A stretch of 64,000 nt of DNA from Pseudorhodoferax sp965279475 (GCA_965279475.1 CBDIIA010000003.1:558001-622000), one strand, 5' to 3'. Numbered from the stretch's first letter, positions 44,548 to 55,563 are shown. Translations and numbers: made by a program. Notes: a model not told the origin generated them from the sequence alone.

Positions 44548-45536
44548 GCCACGACCCCGTCGGCCTGCGCGTGGCGCCGTGCCAGCCGCAGGATGCCGTT
44601 GACCGACGCGGCCAGCAGGCCGGCCGACACCAGGCCCATCAGCAGCAGCAAGGGAATCACATCGTGCGACGCGCTGCCGAACAACACGCGGCCCAGGCCG
44701 CACAGCACCAGCGCGTTCAGGCCCAGGGCCACCGCGCTCAGGATGAAGATCTCGAAGCCGCGGCGGGACGCGAGCCAGGCCGCGGCCACCGCCAGCAGCA
44801 CCAGGCCGAGCACGTAGTGGCCGGCCGTGTTGCGGGCGAACAGGCCGCCGAGCGCGGTGAAGGTGACCATGCAGACGAACAGGGTGCCGGCCGTGCGGTA
44901 GGCCCAGATGCCGGCGCCGGTGTGCTGGCGTGGCAGCGGCCCGAGCAGCAGCACCAGCCCGGCAGAGGCAGCAAAACTCAGCAGATGCGCGGGCAGGTCT
45001 TCCGGCTGAACGCGCCAGGCATTGCCGGTGTGCGCCTGCATCCACAGCGAGATGCCGGTCGCCACGACCAGCGCCCACGGGGCCCACAGCACATCGCTGC
45101 GCACCGCCAGGCACAGCGGCAGCCCCAGCACGGCCCATAGCGCAAACAGCTGCCATGGGTCCGCACCGGTCTGGTAGGTCTGGCCGAAGTAGGCGAAGAG
45201 CCCGCCGATGCCCAGCAGGGCCAATAGTCCCAGTGGCGCGCGCAGGGCGGGCCGCGCCCCGGCGCCGAGCAGCATGGCCACCACGAAGCCCTGCAGCAGC
45301 GCGAAGCGGCCGGCGCGGCCCAGCGTGTCCCAGTTGGCGGCCAGCCAGAGGATCAGGCCGAGCCCGCCCAGCGCAGCCCCCAGCACCGCCACCACGCGCC
45401 AGAACCACAGGCCGGCCGTGGCCGGCTCCACACCGATGCCGGCGAGCGTGAGCAGCCGCGTGGTGCCGTCGCGCCCCAGGCGGTGCGCGCGTGCGAGCTG
45501 GTAGGCCAACAGGCGCGGGTTCATGTGCGGGTTCAT
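44544..45536 (-). CDS. DUF2157 membrane protein
   Basis: A 330-residue protein with a short N-terminal helical region and about eight to ten hydrophobic helices. The segment FGQTYQTGADPWQLFALWAVLGLPL is a diagnostic DUF2157 stretch. The function is unknown. The ATG (45536) overlaps the stop of the hydrolase gene as ATGA; a second in-frame ATG is four codons later (MNPHMNP). Both overlaps point to translational coupling through the operon. Confidence 0.8.
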   Translation of the reverse strand: MNPHMNPRLLAYQLARAHRLGRDGTTRLLTLAGIGVEPATAGLWFWRVVAVLGAALGGLGLILWLAANWDTLGRAGRFALLQGFVVAMLLGAGARPALRAPLGLLALLGIGGLFAYFGQTYQTGADPWQLFALWAVLGLPLCLAVRSDVLWAPWALVVATGISLWMQAHTGNAWRVQPEDLPAHLLSFAASAGLVLLLGPLPRQHTGAGIWAYRTAGTLFVCMVTFTALGGLFARNTAGHYVLGLVLLAVAAAWLASRRGFEIFILSAVALGLNALVLCGLGRVLFGSASHDVIPLLLLMGLVSAGLLAASVNGILRLARRHAQADGVVA

Positions 45537-46351
45537 GTCGCGAGGAAGTCGCGCAGCGCGAACAAGGTCTCTTCCGGCGTCTCGGTCATCTGGTGGTGGC
45601 CGACCGGCAACTGTGCGACCTGCACGGTCTTGCCTGCCGCGCGCGCCTTGGCGATCAGGCCTTGCGCCGCTCTGGCCTGCGTCATCTGGTCCTGTGCACC
45701 GAGCACGAACAGCACCGGGCAGGTGATCTGCGCGATCGCCGCCTCGCCGTTCGCGTAGCGGTTGCAGGCATCGAAGCCGCGGTGGAACACGTTGACCTGG
45801 CTGTTGCTGCGCAGCACGCGCCGGCCCAGCGCCATGCTGGCGCCGTAGACCCAGGTGCCGGGTCCGAGCGCGGACGGCGGCGCGGCCAGCGTCGAGCGCG
45901 AGAACACGTTGATCATCTTCAGCGCGGCCTCGGGATCGTTCAGCGACGATTCCAGCAGTGCCGGCGAGACCTTCATCGGGAAGGCGGTGCCGACCAGCAC
46001 CAGGTGCGTGATGCGCTCCTTCAGCCGGGCGGCGGCTTCCAGCGCGATCAGCGAGCCCCAGCTGTGGCCGACCAGCGCGGCCTGCTGCACGCCGGCCGCG
46101 TCGAGCAGCGCGGCGACGAAGTCGGCGGCTTCCTCCACGGTCGATGGCGCCTCGCCGCCGCTGCGGCAGTGGCCGGGCAGGTCGACCGCCAGCACGTTCC
46201 AGCCGTGGTGGGCGAGGTATCGGCTCTGCAGGATCCAGACGCTGTGGTCGTTCAGCACTCCGTGGATGAAGACGACCGTGGGCCTGGCCGCATCGAAGGA
46301 TTTGCCGCCGGTATAGCAGTAGGCGGCGTGGCCGTTGACTTGCAGTTCCAT
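45533..46351 (-). CDS. Alpha/beta hydrolase
   Basis: A 272-residue enzyme. The oxyanion segment is VFIHGVLNDHSVW, the nucleophile elbow is LVGHSWGSL (Ser near 112), the acid is Asp in VLGAQDQMT and the base His in LPVGHHQMTE. It belongs to the haloperoxidase/esterase-like group and is cytoplasmic. It lies two bases after metY and overlaps DUF2157. Hydrolases of this kind are often next to metY in Burkholderiales. An esterase role on an acyl-amino acid or thioester is possible but not shown. Confidence 0.82.
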   Translation of the reverse strand: MELQVNGHAAYCYTGGKSFDAARPTVVFIHGVLNDHSVWILQSRYLAHHGWNVLAVDLPGHCRSGGEAPSTVEEAADFVAALLDAAGVQQAALVGHSWGSLIALEAAARLKERITHLVLVGTAFPMKVSPALLESSLNDPEAALKMINVFSRSTLAAPPSALGPGTWVYGASMALGRRVLRSNSQVNVFHRGFDACNRYANGEAAIAQITCPVLFVLGAQDQMTQARAAQGLIAKARAAGKTVQVAQLPVGHHQMTETPEETLFALRDFLAT

Positions 46352-46353
46352 GC

Positions 46354-47664
46354 TCAGGCTCCTTTCTCGGCGGCCTTGAGCGCGCGCTGCAGATCGTCCA
46401 CCAGGTCGTCGGCATCCTCCAGCCCGATCGACAGCCGGATCGTGCCCTGGCCGATGCCGCCCTTGGCCAGCGCTTCGTCGCTCATGCGGAAGTGCGTGGT
46501 GCTGGCCGGGTGGATCACCAGACTGCGACAGTCGCCCACGTTGGCGAGGTGGCTGAAGATCTTCAGCGTCTCGATGAACTTCTTGCCCTGTTCGCGGTTG
46601 CCCTTCAGGTCGAAGCTGAACACCGAGCCGGCGCCGCGCGGCAGCAGCTTCTGCGCCAGCGCGTGGCTGGGGTGCGACGCGAGCAGAGGGTGGCCGACGC
46701 GGCCGACGAACGGGTGCGCAGCCAGGAACTCGACCACCTTGCGCGTGTTCTCCATGTGCCGCGCCATGCGCAGCGGCAGGGTCTCGATGCCCTGCAGGAT
46801 CAGCCAGGCGGTGTGTGGGCTCATGCAGGCACCGAAGTCGCGCAGGCCCTCGCGCCGCGCGCGCAGCAGGAACGCGCCGACGGTGCTCTCCTCGCTGAAC
46901 ACCATGTTGTGGAAGCCGTCGTAGGCCTCGGCCAGCTCGGCGAACTTGCCCGATGCCGCGTGCGCGCGCGACCAGTCGAAACTGCCGCCGTCGACGACGA
47001 TGCCGCCGATCACCGTGCCGTGCCCGCTGAGGAACTTGGTCGCCGAGTGGTAGACCAGGTCGGCGCCGAGCTCGAAGGGCTTGATCAGCCAGGGCGAGGT
47101 CAGTGTGGAGTCGACCAGCAGCGGCACGCCGGCCTCGTGCGCGATGGCGCTGACGGTGGGGATGTCGAGCACATCGAGCCCCGGGTTGCCCACCGTCTCG
47201 CCGAAGAACAGCCGGGTCTCGGGTCGGACCGCGGCGCGCCAGCCGTCGATGTCGCCCGGCTGCACGAACGTGGTGTCGATGCCGAAGCGGCGCAGCGTGT
47301 AGTGCAGCAGGTTCTGCGATCCGCCGTACAGCGCCGTGCTGGCGACGATGTGCCCGCCCGCGCCCATCAGCGTGGCCACCGCCAGGTGCAGTGCTGCCTG
47401 GCCGCTGGCCGTGGCGATGGCGCCGATGCCGCCTTCGAGTGCCGACACCCGCTGCTCCAGCACCGCATTGGTCGGGTTGCTGATGCGCGAATAGACGTGG
47501 CCGGCGCGCTCCAGGTTGAACAGCGAGGCCGCGTGGTCGCTGGACTCGAACACGAACGAGGTGGTCAGGTGGATCGGCACCGCGCGCGCGCCGGTGGTGG
47601 GGTCGGGCGCGGCCCCGGCGTGCAGCGCCAGGGTGTCGAAGCCGGGGTCTGAATAGCCGGGCAT
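46354..47664 (-). CDS. metY: O-acetylhomoserine sulfhydrylase
   Basis: A 436-residue PLP enzyme of the Cys/Met metabolism family. It has FDTLALHAGAAPDPTTGARAVPIH, YSRISNPTNAVLEQRVSALEGG, and the PLP-lysine in VYHSATKFLSGHGTVIGG. It makes homocysteine (or methionine) from O-acetylhomoserine and sulfide. The length, near 430, is that of MetY rather than MetZ (~400). It leads the operon with the hydrolase, two membrane proteins and the P450. Confidence 0.9.
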   Translation of the reverse strand: MPGYSDPGFDTLALHAGAAPDPTTGARAVPIHLTTSFVFESSDHAASLFNLERAGHVYSRISNPTNAVLEQRVSALEGGIGAIATASGQAALHLAVATLMGAGGHIVASTALYGGSQNLLHYTLRRFGIDTTFVQPGDIDGWRAAVRPETRLFFGETVGNPGLDVLDIPTVSAIAHEAGVPLLVDSTLTSPWLIKPFELGADLVYHSATKFLSGHGTVIGGIVVDGGSFDWSRAHAASGKFAELAEAYDGFHNMVFSEESTVGAFLLRARREGLRDFGACMSPHTAWLILQGIETLPLRMARHMENTRKVVEFLAAHPFVGRVGHPLLASHPSHALAQKLLPRGAGSVFSFDLKGNREQGKKFIETLKIFSHLANVGDCRSLVIHPASTTHFRMSDEALAKGGIGQGTIRLSIGLEDADDLVDDLQRALKAAEKGA

Positions 47665-47757
47665 GCGTGTCTCCGTTCGGGCAAAAGGTGGCGAACGCCG
47701 GATTGTGGGCTATATTCTGACGACGTCCGCCCGGTGGACGATCACGAGGAGAGCACC

Positions 47758-48213
47758 ATGAAAGTCAGCGACATCCTGCGCGTCAAGGGCAATACGCTCT
47801 ACACCGTCACACCCGATGAACCGCTGTCGCTCGCGGTCTCTGCCATGTCCGAGAAGGACATCGGCTCCCTGGTCGTGATGGACCACGGCGACCTGGTCGG
47901 CATGCTGACCTTCCGCGAAGTGATCCAGATGGTCGTGAAGAACGGCGGCTCGCTCGGCACGACGCTGGTCCGCACGGCGATGGACGACGCACCGCTCACC
48001 TGCACCGGCGAGACCGAACTCGACGAGGTGCGCCGCATGATGCTCGAGCGCCACGCCCGCTACATGCCGGTGATGGACAAACGCATGCTGATGGGCGTGA
48101 TCAGCTTCTACGACGTGGCCCGCGCCGTGGTCGACAGCCAGAACTTCGAGAACAAGATGCTGAAGGCCTACATCCGCGACTGGCCTGCCGAGAACGAAGC
48201 CGACCAGAACTGA
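47758..48213 (+). CDS. CBS-domain protein
   Basis: A 151-residue protein made of a pair of CBS domains (residues ~1-65 and ~75-135): SLAVSAMSEKDIGSLVVMDHGDLVGMLTFREVIQ and ELDEVRRMMLERHARYMPVMDKRMLMGVISFYDVARAV. CBS pairs bind adenine nucleotides and sense energy state. With no other domain it must act on a partner. A GAGGAG ribosome site precedes the ATG. It is divergent from metY. Confidence 0.88.
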   Translation: MKVSDILRVKGNTLYTVTPDEPLSLAVSAMSEKDIGSLVVMDHGDLVGMLTFREVIQMVVKNGGSLGTTLVRTAMDDAPLTCTGETELDEVRRMMLERHARYMPVMDKRMLMGVISFYDVARAVVDSQNFENKMLKAYIRDWPAENEADQN

Positions 48214-48228
48214 GAACCCGCCGGGGGC

Positions 48229-49449
48229 TCAGCCCATCGAGGCGTGGATCATCTCGCGCACGCGCGGGTAGATCTGCTGGTTCCACTTGCGGCCGCTGAA
48301 CACGCCGTAGTGGCCGACGCCGGTCTGCACGTGGTGGGTCTTCAGGTACGGGCGCACGCCGGTGCACAGGTCTTGCGCCGCCAGCGTCTGGCCGACGGAG
48401 CAGATGTCGTCGCGCTCGCCCTCGACCGTCATCAGCGCCGTGCGGCGGATCGCAGCCGGATTGACGATGCGGTCGCGGTAGGTGAGCACGCCGCGCGGCA
48501 GGTCGTAGGTCTGGAACACCTTCTCCACCGTCTCCAGATAGAACTCGGCCGGCAGGTCGTTCACCGCCAGGTACTCGTCGTAGAACACGCGGATCGCGTT
48601 GGCCTTGTCGATGTCGCCTTCGAGCAGATACTTGTACAGGTCGCGGTACTGCTGCTTGTGGCGGTCGAGGTTCATGCTCAGGAACGCGCTGAGCTGCACG
48701 AAGCCCGGGTACACGCGGCGCATGAAGCCGGCATGCGGCATCGGCACGTGGCTGATCAGGTTCTTCTCGAACCACTCGATCGGCTTGCTGGTGGCCAGCG
48801 TGTTGACGCCGGTGGGGTTGATGCGGCAGTCGACCGGGCCGGCCATCAGCGTCAGGCTGCGCGGCTGGGCCGGGTTGTCGTCCTCGGCCATGATGGCGGT
48901 GGCCGCCAGCGCCGCCACGCAGGGCTGGCACACGGCGATCACGTGCGACATCGGGCCCACGGCCTCGATGAAGGCGATCATGTGCTCGACATAGTCGTCG
49001 AGCGCGAAGGCGCCGTGCTTCAGCGCCACGTCGCGCGCGTTGTGCCAGTCGGTGATGTAGACGTCGTGGTCCTGCAGCAGGGTGCGCACGGTCTCGCGCA
49101 GCAGCGTGGCGAAGTGGCCCGACAGCGGCGCCACCAGCAGCACACGCGGCTGCTCGGGCAGGTCGGCCGGCAGCGCGCGCTTGAAGTGCAGCAGGCTGCC
49201 GAAGGGCTTGGACATCGTCACCTCTTCGGTGATCGCGGCCTCGTGCTCGCCGACCATCACCGACTTGATGCCGTAGGCCGGGCGTGAGTGCGTGAGCCGC
49301 ATGCGCGAAAGCACTTCGCTGGCGGCCGAGATCTTGCGCAGCAGGCTGCGCTCGGTGTCCTGGAGCCACAGGTTGGCGCTGAGGGATTGGGCCAGCAGGC
49401 GCATCGGCGACATCAGGTCGGATTGAAGCTGGTAAGCCTGATAGAGCAT
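48229..49449 (-). CDS. phaZ: Intracellular polyhydroxyalkanoate depolymerase
   Basis: A 406-residue protein without a signal peptide. It begins MLYQAYQLQSDLMSPMRLLA, as do PhaZ1-type intracellular depolymerases. The nucleophile is Cys177 in IAVCQPCVA, a Cys in place of the usual lipase-box Ser, and later parts include LMAGPVDCRINPT and a C-terminal GVGHYGVFSGRKWN with the catalytic His. It mobilises stored polyhydroxybutyrate granules to hydroxybutyrate when carbon is scarce. It stands alone here, without phaC. Confidence 0.9.
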   Translation of the reverse strand: MLYQAYQLQSDLMSPMRLLAQSLSANLWLQDTERSLLRKISAASEVLSRMRLTHSRPAYGIKSVMVGEHEAAITEEVTMSKPFGSLLHFKRALPADLPEQPRVLLVAPLSGHFATLLRETVRTLLQDHDVYITDWHNARDVALKHGAFALDDYVEHMIAFIEAVGPMSHVIAVCQPCVAALAATAIMAEDDNPAQPRSLTLMAGPVDCRINPTGVNTLATSKPIEWFEKNLISHVPMPHAGFMRRVYPGFVQLSAFLSMNLDRHKQQYRDLYKYLLEGDIDKANAIRVFYDEYLAVNDLPAEFYLETVEKVFQTYDLPRGVLTYRDRIVNPAAIRRTALMTVEGERDDICSVGQTLAAQDLCTGVRPYLKTHHVQTGVGHYGVFSGRKWNQQIYPRVREMIHASMG

Positions 49450-49573
49450 GCGTTTCCTGTTGTTCGTACGGTCGTGTTCCGTGCAGGCAAGTTACGGGCC
49501 AAGACAAATCACCTGCGTGACAGGCGCTTCTGGCATAGGCCTTGCTCGATGGTCCGCAACAGGAGGCATCCCG

Positions 49574-50230
49574 ATGGCGAAAGCGGTATTGACGATCAGC
49601 AGCAAGAACTACGGCGCGTGGGCGTTGCGCGGCTGGCTGATGGCCAAGCTGGCCGGCCTCGAATTCACCGAGAAGGTGGTGTCGCCGGACGATCCGGCGA
49701 TGAAGGCCGAGATGCTGCTGCTGGCGTCGTCGATGCGCGTGCCCTCGCTGGAGAACGGCAAGATCAAGGTCTGGGACACGCTGGCGATCGGCGAGTACCT
49801 GAACGAGCTCAAGCCCAAGGCCGGCCTGCTGCCCTCCGACCAGGCCGCCCGCGCGCACTGCCGGGCGATCTGCGGCGAGATGCATTCGGGTTTCAGCTCG
49901 CTGCGCTCTTCGCTGCCGATGAACATCAAGGCGCATTTCCCGGGCTTCAAGGTCTGGTCGCGCGCCAAGTCGGACATCGACCGTGTCATCGAGATCTGGA
50001 AGGAATGCCTGGCGAGCTACGGCGGGCCCTACCTGTTCGGCAAGCAGCCCTGCATCGCGGACGCGATGTACGCGCCGGTGGTGACGCGTTTTCTGACCTA
50101 CGACGTGTCGATCGACGCCGTCTGTGCCGCTTACTGCAAACGCATCATCGCGCTGCCGGCGATGCAGGAGTGGATCGCCGCGGCGAAAAAAGAACCCGAC
50201 GAGATCGACGAACTGGACGCAGAGTTCTGA
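49574..50230 (+). CDS. Glutathione S-transferase family protein
   Basis: A 218-residue protein with a thioredoxin-like N-terminal domain (residues ~1-80: LTISSKNYGAWALRGWLM, with Ser residues at the start for glutathione activation, SSMRVPSLENG and the glutathione-binding WDTLAIGEYL) and an all-helical C-terminal domain (PYLFGKQPCIADAMYAPVVTRF). It is cytosolic and could conjugate glutathione to electrophiles. The ATG lies seven bases after AGGAGG. It is divergent from phaZ. Confidence 0.88.
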   Translation: MAKAVLTISSKNYGAWALRGWLMAKLAGLEFTEKVVSPDDPAMKAEMLLLASSMRVPSLENGKIKVWDTLAIGEYLNELKPKAGLLPSDQAARAHCRAICGEMHSGFSSLRSSLPMNIKAHFPGFKVWSRAKSDIDRVIEIWKECLASYGGPYLFGKQPCIADAMYAPVVTRFLTYDVSIDAVCAAYCKRIIALPAMQEWIAAAKKEPDEIDELDAEF

Positions 50231-50248
50231 CTCCGCGCCAGTCGCCGC

Positions 50249-50671
50249 TCACTTCCAGGGCGTCGGCGCGGGAATCGCGCAGACCGGCTCGACGTCGACC
50301 GACTTGAAGTCGGCCGGCGACACGATCTCCAGGTATTCCATGTCCGGCGAATAGTCGAATAGGTAGTGCGCGATGCCCGGGCGCTGGTGCACGCAGTCGC
50401 CAGCCTGCACCAGGGTTTCCTTGTCCTCGTACATGAAGCGCGCCCAGCCCTTCAGCATGATGACGATCTGGAAGTCTGCTTCATGTCGGTGCCAGCCGGT
50501 GCCCGTTTCCGGTGCCATGTTGGCCTTCACAAGGTGCGCGATCACCTTTCCGTGCGTGGCTTCGGCAATGCCCAGGTCGCGGTACAGGAAAAAGTCGCGC
50601 AATCCGCCGGAGACGAACTCCGTGTCGCCGGGTTTGACGTGGGAAAACAGGGTGCTGGTGCGGTCGAGCAT
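50249..50671 (-). CDS. Cupin-domain protein
   Basis: A 140-residue single cupin. The first motif is GTGWHRHEADFQIVIMLKGWARFMYEDKE (metal His, His, Glu) and the second is DCVHQRPGIAHYLFDYSPDMEYLEIVSP. The metal-binding set is complete, so it is probably an active metal-dependent dioxygenase, isomerase or sensor. No substrate can be named. It is convergent with the GST gene. Confidence 0.78.
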   Translation of the reverse strand: MLDRTSTLFSHVKPGDTEFVSGGLRDFFLYRDLGIAEATHGKVIAHLVKANMAPETGTGWHRHEADFQIVIMLKGWARFMYEDKETLVQAGDCVHQRPGIAHYLFDYSPDMEYLEIVSPADFKSVDVEPVCAIPAPTPWK

Positions 50672-50782
50672 GGGGCGCTCCTTTCATGGCGTCGGGATGC
50701 ACTCGATTTGGTGCGGTGCAGCATAAGCATGAAATGTTCCTGGACTTCGAGCGTGCCGCGAGGCTCGCCGATAATCCGCGGC

Positions 50783-51880
50783 ATGAGCGGCAACACCTTC
50801 GGCAACCTTTTTGCAGTCACCAATTTCGGCGAATCGCACGGCCCGGCCATCGGTTGCGTGATCGACGGATGCCCGCCCGGCATGGCGCTGGCCGAGGCCG
50901 ACATCCAGCACGACCTGGACCGCCGCCGCCCTGGCACCAGCCGCCACGTGACCCAGCGCAACGAGCCCGACGCGGTGGAGATCCTGTCCGGCGTCTACGA
51001 GGGCAAGACCACCGGCACGCCGATCGCGCTGCTGATCCGCAATGCGGACCAGCGCAGCAAGGACTACGGCGCCATCGCCCAGACCTTCCGGCCCGGCCAT
51101 GCCGACTACACCTACTGGCACAAGTTCGGCATCCGCGACCCGCGCGGCGGCGGGCGTTCGTCGGCGCGGCTCACGGCGCCCACGGTCGCGGCCGGCGCCG
51201 TCGCGAAAAAATGGCTGGCCGAGCAGCGCGGCATCGCGTTTCGCGGCTGCATGTCGCAGATCGGCGAGATCGCCATCCCGTTCGAGAGCTGGGACCACGT
51301 GCCGAACAACCCGTTCTTCGCGCCCATCGCCGACGTCTCGCACCTCGAGGACTACATGGATGCGCTGCGCAAGGCCGGCGATTCGTGCGGCGCCCGTGTG
51401 CGGGTGACGGCGACCGGCATGCCGGTCGGCCTGGGCGAGCCGCTGTACGACAAGCTGGACGCCGACATCGCCTACGCGATGATGGGCCTGAACGCGGTGA
51501 AGGGCGTCGAGATCGGCGCAGGTTTTGCCAGCATCACGCAGCGCGGCAGCACGCACGGCGATTCGCTGTCGCCCAAGGGCTTTCTGTCGAACAACGCCGG
51601 TGGCGTGCTGGGGGGCATCAGCTCGGGGCAGGACCTGGAGGTCTCGATCGCGATCAAGCCCACCAGTTCGATCATCACGCCGCGCGAATCGATCGACCTG
51701 CAGGGCCAGCGCACCGAGGTCGTGACCAAGGGCCGGCACGACCCCTGCGTCGGCATCCGCGCGACGCCCATCGTCGAGGCGCTGCTGGCGCTGGTGGTGA
51801 TGGAGCACGTGCTGCGCCAGCGGGCGCAATGCGGCGACGTGCGGGTCGAGGTCGCGCCGATCCAGGCCTCGTTCCTCTGA
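50783..51880 (+). CDS. aroC: Chorismate synthase
   Basis: A 365-residue enzyme. It starts MSGNTFGNLFAVTNFGESHGPAIGCVIDGCPPG and contains SRHVTQRNEPDAVEI, FRPGHADYTYWHKFG, DPRGGGRSSARLTAP and the ending RHDPCVGIRATPIVEAL. It converts EPSP to chorismate with reduced FMN, the last step of the shikimate pathway. An MFS transporter gene follows after 10 bases, so the two may be cotranscribed. Confidence 0.97.
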   Translation: MSGNTFGNLFAVTNFGESHGPAIGCVIDGCPPGMALAEADIQHDLDRRRPGTSRHVTQRNEPDAVEILSGVYEGKTTGTPIALLIRNADQRSKDYGAIAQTFRPGHADYTYWHKFGIRDPRGGGRSSARLTAPTVAAGAVAKKWLAEQRGIAFRGCMSQIGEIAIPFESWDHVPNNPFFAPIADVSHLEDYMDALRKAGDSCGARVRVTATGMPVGLGEPLYDKLDADIAYAMMGLNAVKGVEIGAGFASITQRGSTHGDSLSPKGFLSNNAGGVLGGISSGQDLEVSIAIKPTSSIITPRESIDLQGQRTEVVTKGRHDPCVGIRATPIVEALLALVVMEHVLRQRAQCGDVRVEVAPIQASFL

Positions 51881-51890
51881 GCCCGCACCG

Positions 51891-53093
51891 ATGAGCGAAG
51901 GCGGCGAGGCGCTGGCACCGGTCTCGCGCCGGGGCCAGCTGGTGCCGTTCGCCGCGTTGTCGGCGAGTTATTTCGCCCACATCGGCTTCTTCAATCCCTA
52001 TCTGCCGCTGTGGCTGAAAGACCTGGGCCTGGGGCTGTTCACGATTAGCCTGCTCACCTCGGCGCAGGCGGCAACGCGGCTGTTCGCGCCGTATGGCTGG
52101 GGCTGGCTCAGCGACCACACCGGCGAGCGGGTGAAGCTGCTGCGTTACGGGGCCACTGCGGCACTGGTCTGCTCGGTGGGGCTGTGGTTCGACTTTGGCG
52201 AATGGTGGCTGGCGGCCGTGCTGCTGCTGATGTTCACGCACACCAGTTCGATGATGCCGATGAGCGAGGCGGCGATGGCGCACCTGGTCAGCCGCGAGGG
52301 CAGCTTCGACGCCCGGCGCTACGGCCGGGTGCGGGTGTGGGGCTCGTGCGGCTTCCTGGTCACGGTGTTCCTGGCGGGCGCGTGGTTCGAGCGCTTCGGC
52401 ATGCGGCACTTTCCGGCCTGGACGCTGGTGACGCTGGTTGCGGTGACGGCCAGCGTGTGGTGCCTGCCGGACCTGAAGGAGGCGGTGGCTGCGCAGGCGC
52501 AGAAGCTGCCCGTCTGGCCGATCCTGCGCCAGCCTGCGGTGCGATGGTTCTTTGCCGCAGCGTTCTTCCACGTGCTGTCGCACATGGGCATCTACGTCTT
52601 CTTCTCGCTCTATCTGGATTCGCTGGGCTACAGCAAGACCACGATCGGCTGGTTGTGGGCGGTGTCGGTGATGGTGGAGATCGGCTGGTTCTTCTCGCAG
52701 GGGCGCTGGCTCGCGCTGGGCAGCATGGGCAGCTGGCTGGTGCTGTGTGCCGTGGCCACAGTGCTGCGGATGGGGCTGACGGCCGCGTTCGGCACGGTGC
52801 TCGTGGTGCTGGTGGCCGGCCAGATCCTGCACGCGCTGGGTTTTGCCGCGCACCACACGGTGTGCATCTCGCTGCTGTCGCAGTACTTTCCGGACCGGCT
52901 GCGCGGGCGCGGCCAGGCGCTGTACGTGGTGGTGGCCTACGGGTTCGCGGGCGTGCTGGGCGGTTTGCTCGGGGGCGCCTTGAGCGTGCGTTTCGGGCTT
53001 GCCGCCGTGTTCTGGGCATCGGCCGGCACCGCCTTGCTGGCCGCGGGTTGCGCATGGCGCGTGTGGGTGCTGCGGCGCGGCCTGCCGCTTTGA
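51891..53093 (+). CDS. MFS transporter, PPP (phenylpropionate permease-like) family
   Basis: A 400-residue membrane protein with twelve hydrophobic helices. It opens VPFAALSASYFAHIGFFNPYLPLWLKDLGL, typical of the MFS_1-like/PPP group, and has the loop WGWLSDHTGERVKLLRYG between helices 2 and 3. Such proteins move nucleosides or aromatic acids by proton symport. The neighbour aroC gives no proof of an aromatic substrate. A frame on the opposite strand is a shadow. Confidence 0.85.
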   Translation: MSEGGEALAPVSRRGQLVPFAALSASYFAHIGFFNPYLPLWLKDLGLGLFTISLLTSAQAATRLFAPYGWGWLSDHTGERVKLLRYGATAALVCSVGLWFDFGEWWLAAVLLLMFTHTSSMMPMSEAAMAHLVSREGSFDARRYGRVRVWGSCGFLVTVFLAGAWFERFGMRHFPAWTLVTLVAVTASVWCLPDLKEAVAAQAQKLPVWPILRQPAVRWFFAAAFFHVLSHMGIYVFFSLYLDSLGYSKTTIGWLWAVSVMVEIGWFFSQGRWLALGSMGSWLVLCAVATVLRMGLTAAFGTVLVVLVAGQILHALGFAAHHTVCISLLSQYFPDRLRGRGQALYVVVAYGFAGVLGGLLGGALSVRFGLAAVFWASAGTALLAAGCAWRVWVLRRGLPL

Positions 53094-53146
53094 CGGCGTG
53101 GTTTTTGCTGCTTCGACGATAATTGAAGTTTGCCTTGGATTCCCGG

Positions 53147-53171
53147 GCTACCCTGCTATCGGTTTGGTAGC
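53147..53171 (+). promoter_or_regulatory. Inverted repeat in the rhlE leader
   Basis: GCTACC at 53147-53152 pairs with GGTAGC at 53166-53171, with a 13-base loop, ending 18 bases before the rhlE start. The hairpin could influence translation of the helicase mRNA. No terminator T run follows it. Confidence 0.35.
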
Positions 53172-53189
53172 GACTGATCTCTGGTATTG

Positions 53190-54704
<1,515 letters not shown>

Positions 54705-54720
54705 TTCGGCGGGGCTTGGC

Positions 54721-55563
54721 TCAGCCGGGCTGTTGCGCCTGCGGGCAAGGCAGCTGGATCAGCTCCTGGCGCGTGCCGATGGCGCCCAGGCGCAAGGCGC
54801 TCAACGGGCCGCCCCACACGCAACCGGTGTCCATGCAGACCACGTCGTCGCGGTGGAGCCAGCCGAGCGTCGACCAATGGCCGAAGGCCACCGTCACGGC
54901 AGCGGAGCGCCGTCCGGGCACGTCGAACCACGGCAGATACCCTGCCGGCGCGCCGCCAGCACCCTCCTTGGTGTCGAATTCCATCCGGCCTTCGGGCGTG
55001 CAGAACCGCAGCCGCGTCAGCGCGTTGATGATCACGCGCAACCGCGCATTGCCCTGCAGGCCATCGCTCCACGCATCGGGGGTGTTGCCGTACATCTCGC
55101 GCAGGAAACCGGGCAGATCGGGTCCGCGCAGCACGCGCTCGAGCTCCTGCGCCAGCGCCACGGTCTGTTCGGCCGTCCACATCGGCAGCACACCGGCGTG
55201 CACCATCAGCACTGGCCGCTGGACCAAGGTCTGGTGCAGCGCAAGATGCTGGTGGCGCAGCCAGTCGAGCATCGTGTCGCGGTCGGGCGCGGCGAGCAGG
55301 GCATCGAGCGTGTCGAGCCGGTGCGGGCGGCGGATGCCGTGCGCCACGGCCAGCAGATGCATGTCGTGGTTGCCGAGCAGGCAGCGGGCGCTGGCACCCA
55401 GGGCGGCCAGGCGCCGCAGCACGCCGGCCGAGTCGGGCCCGCGGTTGACCAGGTCGCCCAGCAGGTAGGCCGTGTCGCGGCTCGCCGAAAACCCGATGGC
55501 GTCGAGCAACCGCCCCAGCGCGTCGTCGCAGCCCTGCACATCACCGATCAGATACGTTGCCAT
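54721..55563 (-). CDS. apaH: Diadenosine tetraphosphatase
   Basis: A 280-residue metallophosphatase. It starts MATYLIGDVQGC (metal Asp, Asp/Gln), then AYLLGDLVNRGPDSAGVL, CLLGNHDMHLL, MVHAGVLP and VAFGHWSTLGW. The set matches ApaH, which splits Ap4A into two ADP and also removes dinucleoside caps from RNA. It is convergent with rhlE and has no operon partner. Confidence 0.93.
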   Translation of the reverse strand: MATYLIGDVQGCDDALGRLLDAIGFSASRDTAYLLGDLVNRGPDSAGVLRRLAALGASARCLLGNHDMHLLAVAHGIRRPHRLDTLDALLAAPDRDTMLDWLRHQHLALHQTLVQRPVLMVHAGVLPMWTAEQTVALAQELERVLRGPDLPGFLREMYGNTPDAWSDGLQGNARLRVIINALTRLRFCTPEGRMEFDTKEGAGGAPAGYLPWFDVPGRRSAAVTVAFGHWSTLGWLHRDDVVCMDTGCVWGGPLSALRLGAIGTRQELIQLPCPQAQQPG

